A stretch of 18,658 bases of DNA from an uncultured Collinsella sp. (GTDB lineage: Bacteria; Actinomycetota; Coriobacteriia; Coriobacteriales; Coriobacteriaceae): assembly GCA_900757505.1 (NCBI GenBank), contig CAAEOE010000077.1, forward strand, positions 1-18,658, written 5' to 3'. Position numbers and translations under genes: made by a program. Numbering within the stretch: the stretch's first letter is position 1; each line of letters begins with the position of its first letter. Below, in pieces: positions 15,491 to 18,658 of this stretch. The notes beneath the pieces were generated by a model, which had not been told where the DNA came from, ran no database searches, and worked only from the letters and a program-made list of their open reading frames with translations.

Positions 15491-15574
15491 CTTCGACCTC
15501 CTTTGACGGCGCCTTCGCGGCGCGGTTTGGGTGCATGCTGCTACCGTTTTACACGGACGACCTGTAAGTTTACC

Positions 15575-16258
15575 TTAGATGCCGGCGATTGCGAAGTTGA
15601 GCAGCTGCTCAGCAAGCGGATACACGGTAACGTCGAAATAGCGGCCGATTACATCGATGCCGGTCCACATAGGCAGCAGGTATAGAACCAGGATGAGTAT
15701 GGGCATCGCGTATTGCTGCAGGCGGTAATAGTTGTTGAGCGCCTTGCCCTTGAGGAAGGGCACGATGATCGACGAGCCATCAAGCGGCGGAATCGGAATG
15801 AGGTTAAAGAACGCGAGCGACAGGTTGACCACGATAAACGTGGCGCCGAAGTTCATAATTTGGGACGCCACGGCAAAGGACATGCTGGCGTAGAGATTGC
15901 CGTACGTTACGTGCATGAGGGCGGCCGCGAGGCACGCGAGTGCGATATTCGATGTGGGGCCGGCTACGCTCACCAGGACCTCGTCGCGCTTGGGGTGCTT
16001 GAGGTTGTTGAGATAGACGGGCACGGGCTTGGCGAAGGCGAACACGGGACCGCCGGCGGCAAGCATGAGCAGCGGCAAGATGATGGTGCCAAACGGGTCG
16101 ATATGGTTGAGCGGGTTGAGCGAGATGCGGCCGCGCGATCGGGCCGTCTTATCGCCGAGTGCCCAGGCCGCGGCGGCGTGCGCACTCTCGTGGATGACGA
16201 TGCCCACAATGACGGCGACGGCGCTCGCGAGCAGGTTCATGATGTAGCTGCTGGACAT
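15575..16258 (-). CDS. Site-2-type membrane metalloprotease (M50 family)
   Basis: This 227-aa polytopic membrane protein is an intramembrane zinc protease of the short, rhomboid-independent M50 type. It has no PDZ domain. Zinc ligands are H23 and H27 in HESAH (HExxH), within the first membrane segment, and the third ligand is D160 in NLIPIPPLDG (152-161). At least four more hydrophobic segments are visible. Homologues beside scpA/scpB are common in Gram-positive bacteria, but their substrates are unknown; anti-sigma factors or signal peptides would be typical for the wider family. AGGGGA precedes the start. It follows the small membrane protein gene by 9 nt. Confidence 0.93.
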   Translation of the reverse strand: MSSSYIMNLLASAVAVIVGIVIHESAHAAAAWALGDKTARSRGRISLNPLNHIDPFGTIILPLLMLAAGGPVFAFAKPVPVYLNNLKHPKRDEVLVSVAGPTSNIALACLAAALMHVTYGNLYASMSFAVASQIMNFGATFIVVNLSLAFFNLIPIPPLDGSSIIVPFLKGKALNNYYRLQQYAMPILILVLYLLPMWTGIDVIGRYFDVTVYPLAEQLLNFAIAGI

Positions 16259-16267
16259 AACAATCCC

Positions 16268-16564
16268 CTAGCGGACGCGGCGCGAGGCGCGCGTGAGCAG
16301 GTAGTCGGCCACAAACAGGATGACGGCCACGATGGCGTAATCTAAGCGGAACACGCCGCCAAAGGGCGAGGTGATGACGCCGTAGCCGGCGATGGCACTC
16401 GGCAGTGCGCGCGAAAGCTCAACGACAAAGCCGACGATCTGCAGCTTGGCGGTCAGGCCGCTAAAGCACAGCAGCACGGTCATCGCGCTCATAAAAATGC
16501 CGCAGATGCGACAGGCGATGGCGATGATGCTCATCGCCACGGCAGCGGCCTTACGAGAGTTCAC
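16268..16564 (-). CDS. Small membrane protein of unknown function
   Basis: A 98-aa protein without recognisable family motifs. A hydrophobic segment at about residues 9-35 (with two Cys and several Met) and another near the C-terminus (DYAIVAVILFVADYLL) point to two membrane passes. A short middle region contains SRALPSAIAG, and the tail RASRRVR suggests a cytosolic C-terminus. The GTG start at 16564 is preferred because GAGGAG lies 7 nt upstream and it overlaps the end of the ABC-F gene by 14 nt. An ATG at 16534 would give 88 aa. A longer reading to 16684 has no ribosome binding site and would overlap the ABC-F coiled coil. It sits between ABC-F and an M50 protease, so coupling with either is possible. 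Confidence 0.7.
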   Translation of the reverse strand: MNSRKAAAVAMSIIAIACRICGIFMSAMTVLLCFSGLTAKLQIVGFVVELSRALPSAIAGYGVITSPFGGVFRLDYAIVAVILFVADYLLTRASRRVR

Positions 16565-18584
16565 GCGCGGTCTCCTCTTCGATCTGGGTGGAAAGCTCCA
16601 GCCATTCGTCCTCGAGCTTGGGCAGCTCTTGCTTAAGGCCGTTATATTCCCCCAGCGCGGCGTTGAACTTGTCCTGATCGGCATAAAGCTCTTCGCTGGC
16701 CATCAATTCCATAAGCTCGTCATAGCGGGCGCGTTTTTTGTCGAGCTCAGCCTCGATCTTCTTGAGCTGGTTGCGCACGCCCTTGAGCTTTTTGTTGAGC
16801 GCAGCGCGGGCCTGGGCCTCGGCGCGCTTTTGCTCCTTGGTCTTTTTGCCCTCGGCAGGCTTGGAAGCAGCGGCGGGCGTATCGGGCTGGGCTGCGGTGA
16901 CCTTAGCGGACTTGGTCGCGGCCGGCGTACTCTCCCCTGCTGCTTCGGCGGCGGCGCGGGCTGCGAGGTCCTCGCGCTTGTAGAGGTAGTAGTCGTAGTC
17001 GCCGTCGTAGACCGTGACCTTACCATCGCGGATGTCGATCACTCGGTTGGCAACGGCGCGCACCAGGTGCTCGTCGTGGCTGATCAGCACGATGGTGCCG
17101 GGGAAGTTTTGCAGGGCGTTTTCGAGCATGTCCACCGAGTCGATGTCCAGGTGGTTGGTGGGCTCGTCCAGGCACAGGAGCGCCTCGGGGGCCACGAGCA
17201 TCTTGGCCAGTGCCAGACGCGCTTTTTCGCCGCCAGAGAGGACGCGGACCTGCTTTTCGATGGAATCGTTGTCGCTAAATAGGAAGGCGCCCAGCAGGCT
17301 GCGCTGCTGCGGTACGGTCCACTTGGGCGTGACGGTGTCGATCTCTTGCAGGACGGTGTTGGACTCGGTCATGCCCTCGAGCGCATGCTGGGCATAGTAG
17401 GCGACGCCGACGTTGGTTCCCAGATCGCGGGTGCCGGTGGTGGGAGGCTCCAGGCCGGCGAGGATCTTCATGAGGGTGGACTTGCCGGCGCCGTTGGGGC
17501 CGACGAGCGCCACATGCTCGCCGCGGTAGAGCTTGAGGTCGATGTCACTGTAGATGTGCTTGTCGCCGTAGGACTTGGACACACCCTCGAGGCCCACGAC
17601 CATATCGCCGGAGCGCGGTGGGTCGGGAAACTTAAAGTCGATGTGCTTGTGGCCTTCGGGCAGAATGACGAGCTCCTTTTTGATCTGCTCGATCTTGCGG
17701 ATGCGCTCCTGGGCCTGGGCTGCCTTGGTGGGCTTGTAGCGGAACTTGTCAACGAAGACCTGCATGTGGGCGATGTCGCGCTCTTGAGCGGCACGCTTGG
17801 CGCGCATCTGCTCCAGGTTGTCCTCGCGCTGCTTGAGGTAGCTGCTGTAGTTGCCGGTGTAGGTGGTCACGCGACGGTTTTCGAGCGCGGCGACGTGGTC
17901 GACGCAGGCGTCCATGAAGGCGCGGTCGTGGCTGACGATGAGGACGGCGCCGTCGTAGTTGGCGATAAAGCCGCGCAGCCACTGGACGCTTTCGAGGTCC
18001 AAGTGGTTGGTGGGCTCGTCCAGCAGCAGCAGGTCGGGGTGGCGCAGGAAGAGCTTGGCGAGCGCGATACGCATCTGCCAGCCGCCCGAGAACTCGGAGC
18101 AAGGGCGCTCAAAGTCGGTGACCTTAAAGCCCAGGCCGGACAGGATCTTGCGGGCGTTGCTCTCGAGCTCGTAGCCGCCCAGATGCTCAAAGCGGTCCTG
18201 GACCTGGCCGTACTCGTTGAGGAGCGCATCGACGTCCTTGCCCTGCTCGGAGAGCTCGGTGATCTGAGCCTGCAGCTCGTTGGCGCGCTCTCCCATGCGG
18301 CGGATTTCCTTGGCGGCCGCCATGACCTCGGCAAGGATGGTGGTGTTCTTTTGCTCCAGGTTGGTTTCCTGCTCTAGGTAGCCCACCTGGCAGTCCTTGG
18401 CGTACTGGACCTGGCCGGCGTCAGGACTGTCGATGCCCATGATGATTTTGAGCATGGTGGTTTTGCCGGCGCCGTTGGGTCCCACGAGCGCGAAGCGCTC
18501 GCCGGGGTTGATCTGGAAGGACGCGCCGCTAAAGAGGACGCGTGCGCCGAAGCTTTTTTCGATCTTGTCGACCAGGAGGATCAT
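16551..18584 (-). CDS. ABC-F family ATPase (ribosome-associated, with C-terminal coiled coil)
   Basis: ABC-F proteins have two ATPase domains and no membrane part. They act on the ribosome or give antibiotic resistance. Domain 1 has GPNGAGKT (35-42), FSGGW (165-169) and LLLLDEPTNHLD (185-196). Domain 2 has GPNGAGKST (362-370), LSGGE (449-453) and CLDEPTNHLD (471-480). Both catalytic Glu residues (E190, E474) are present. A charged inter-domain linker runs about 245-310. After domain 2 comes an Ala/Lys/Thr-rich tail and a coiled coil (about 590-670), as in the Uup/YdiF type. The 677-aa length and tail make it unlikely to be a typical resistance ABC-F, but function is not decided by sequence. 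The start at 18584 has AAAGGCGG nearby. It begins the block just after the terminator at 18616-18644. Confidence 0.92.
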   Translation of the reverse strand: MILLVDKIEKSFGARVLFSGASFQINPGERFALVGPNGAGKTTMLKIIMGIDSPDAGQVQYAKDCQVGYLEQETNLEQKNTTILAEVMAAAKEIRRMGERANELQAQITELSEQGKDVDALLNEYGQVQDRFEHLGGYELESNARKILSGLGFKVTDFERPCSEFSGGWQMRIALAKLFLRHPDLLLLDEPTNHLDLESVQWLRGFIANYDGAVLIVSHDRAFMDACVDHVAALENRRVTTYTGNYSSYLKQREDNLEQMRAKRAAQERDIAHMQVFVDKFRYKPTKAAQAQERIRKIEQIKKELVILPEGHKHIDFKFPDPPRSGDMVVGLEGVSKSYGDKHIYSDIDLKLYRGEHVALVGPNGAGKSTLMKILAGLEPPTTGTRDLGTNVGVAYYAQHALEGMTESNTVLQEIDTVTPKWTVPQQRSLLGAFLFSDNDSIEKQVRVLSGGEKARLALAKMLVAPEALLCLDEPTNHLDIDSVDMLENALQNFPGTIVLISHDEHLVRAVANRVIDIRDGKVTVYDGDYDYYLYKREDLAARAAAEAAGESTPAATKSAKVTAAQPDTPAAASKPAEGKKTKEQKRAEAQARAALNKKLKGVRNQLKKIEAELDKKRARYDELMELMASEELYADQDKFNAALGEYNGLKQELPKLEDEWLELSTQIEEETARELS

Positions 18585-18615
18585 GGTGCCGCCTTTGACC
18601 TTGTGTGCCTATATG

Positions 18616-18644
18616 AAAAAAGGCCCCAACTTGCGTTGGAGCCT
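18616..18644 (-). terminator. Intrinsic terminator of the preceding minus-strand unit
   Basis: On the minus strand AGGCTCCAAC pairs with GTTGGGGCCT (nine of ten pairs, one A.C mismatch) around a GCAA tetraloop. A run of T follows. It closes a gene lying beyond the right edge of the window, 32 nt before the ABC-F start, so the ABC-F block likely has its own promoter within the short remaining stretch. No -35/-10 pair is convincing there; CATATA downstream of the T-run is the only candidate -10. Confidence 0.85.
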
Positions 18645-18658
18645 CATTCAATGCTCGG

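Noticed and set aside
15491..15574. Possible promoter or terminator in front of scpA
   Set aside because: A small GC-rich hairpin is present, but there is no T-run and no -35/-10 pair at sensible spacing, so neither was annotated.

Overview
The window looks like chromosome of a high-GC Gram-positive gut bacterium, most likely a Coriobacteriia member such as Collinsella. The grounds are high GC with strong G/C third-position use, core genes of actinobacterial/firmicute type (ScpA/ScpB, PlsY, Der, DUF512 radical SAM, Nif3 plus zinc-ribbon partner), and a DUF6273-like surface protein of a kind common in that group. The genus is inferred from gene content, not from a database match.

Left end (1-1346): the 3' end of a plus-strand gene for a probably extracellular protein with a DUF6273-like C-terminal domain, closed by a strong intrinsic terminator. 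About 460 bp without a convincing gene follow. This stretch is relatively AT-rich in its right half and holds several dyad-symmetric elements. It lies between two converging transcription units, so these elements are not explained by an obvious promoter.

tRNA (1347-1423, minus): tRNA-Pro(GGG) with encoded CCA, its own terminator on one side and a plausible sigma70-type promoter on the other.

Main block (1504-18584): eighteen genes, all on the minus strand, mostly overlapping or a few bases apart. In transcription order they are: ABC-F ATPase, a 98-aa membrane protein, an M50 site-2-type protease, scpA, scpB, an RsuA/RluB-type pseudouridine synthase, cmk, plsC, ispH, a PDZ-radical SAM-DUF512 protein, der, plsY, gpsA, rpe, a cysteine desulfurase, a Nif3/DUF34 protein, a coiled-coil zinc-ribbon protein and coaBC. 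ATGA overlaps, 8-14 nt overlaps and ribosome binding sites buried in the preceding stop region suggest extensive translational coupling. A terminator at 18616-18644 ends the preceding unit, so the block probably starts just left of it.

The genes cover several housekeeping jobs: ribosome and translation (ABC-F, Der, pseudouridine synthase), chromosome segregation (ScpA/ScpB), phosphatidic acid synthesis from dihydroxyacetone phosphate (GpsA, PlsY, PlsC, with only PlsX not in view), cofactor and precursor supply (CMP kinase, IspH, CoaBC, Rpe), and sulfur or Fe-S supply (cysteine desulfurase, which could serve IspH and the radical SAM enzyme). No CRISPR array, transposase, integrase, reverse transcriptase or rRNA was found. 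The best places to look for something undescribed are the C-terminal region of the DUF6273-like protein, the dyad-rich convergent intergenic region, and three genes with unusual features (PlsC with an HX4E motif, a zinc ribbon lacking one Cys, and the DUF512 radical SAM protein).
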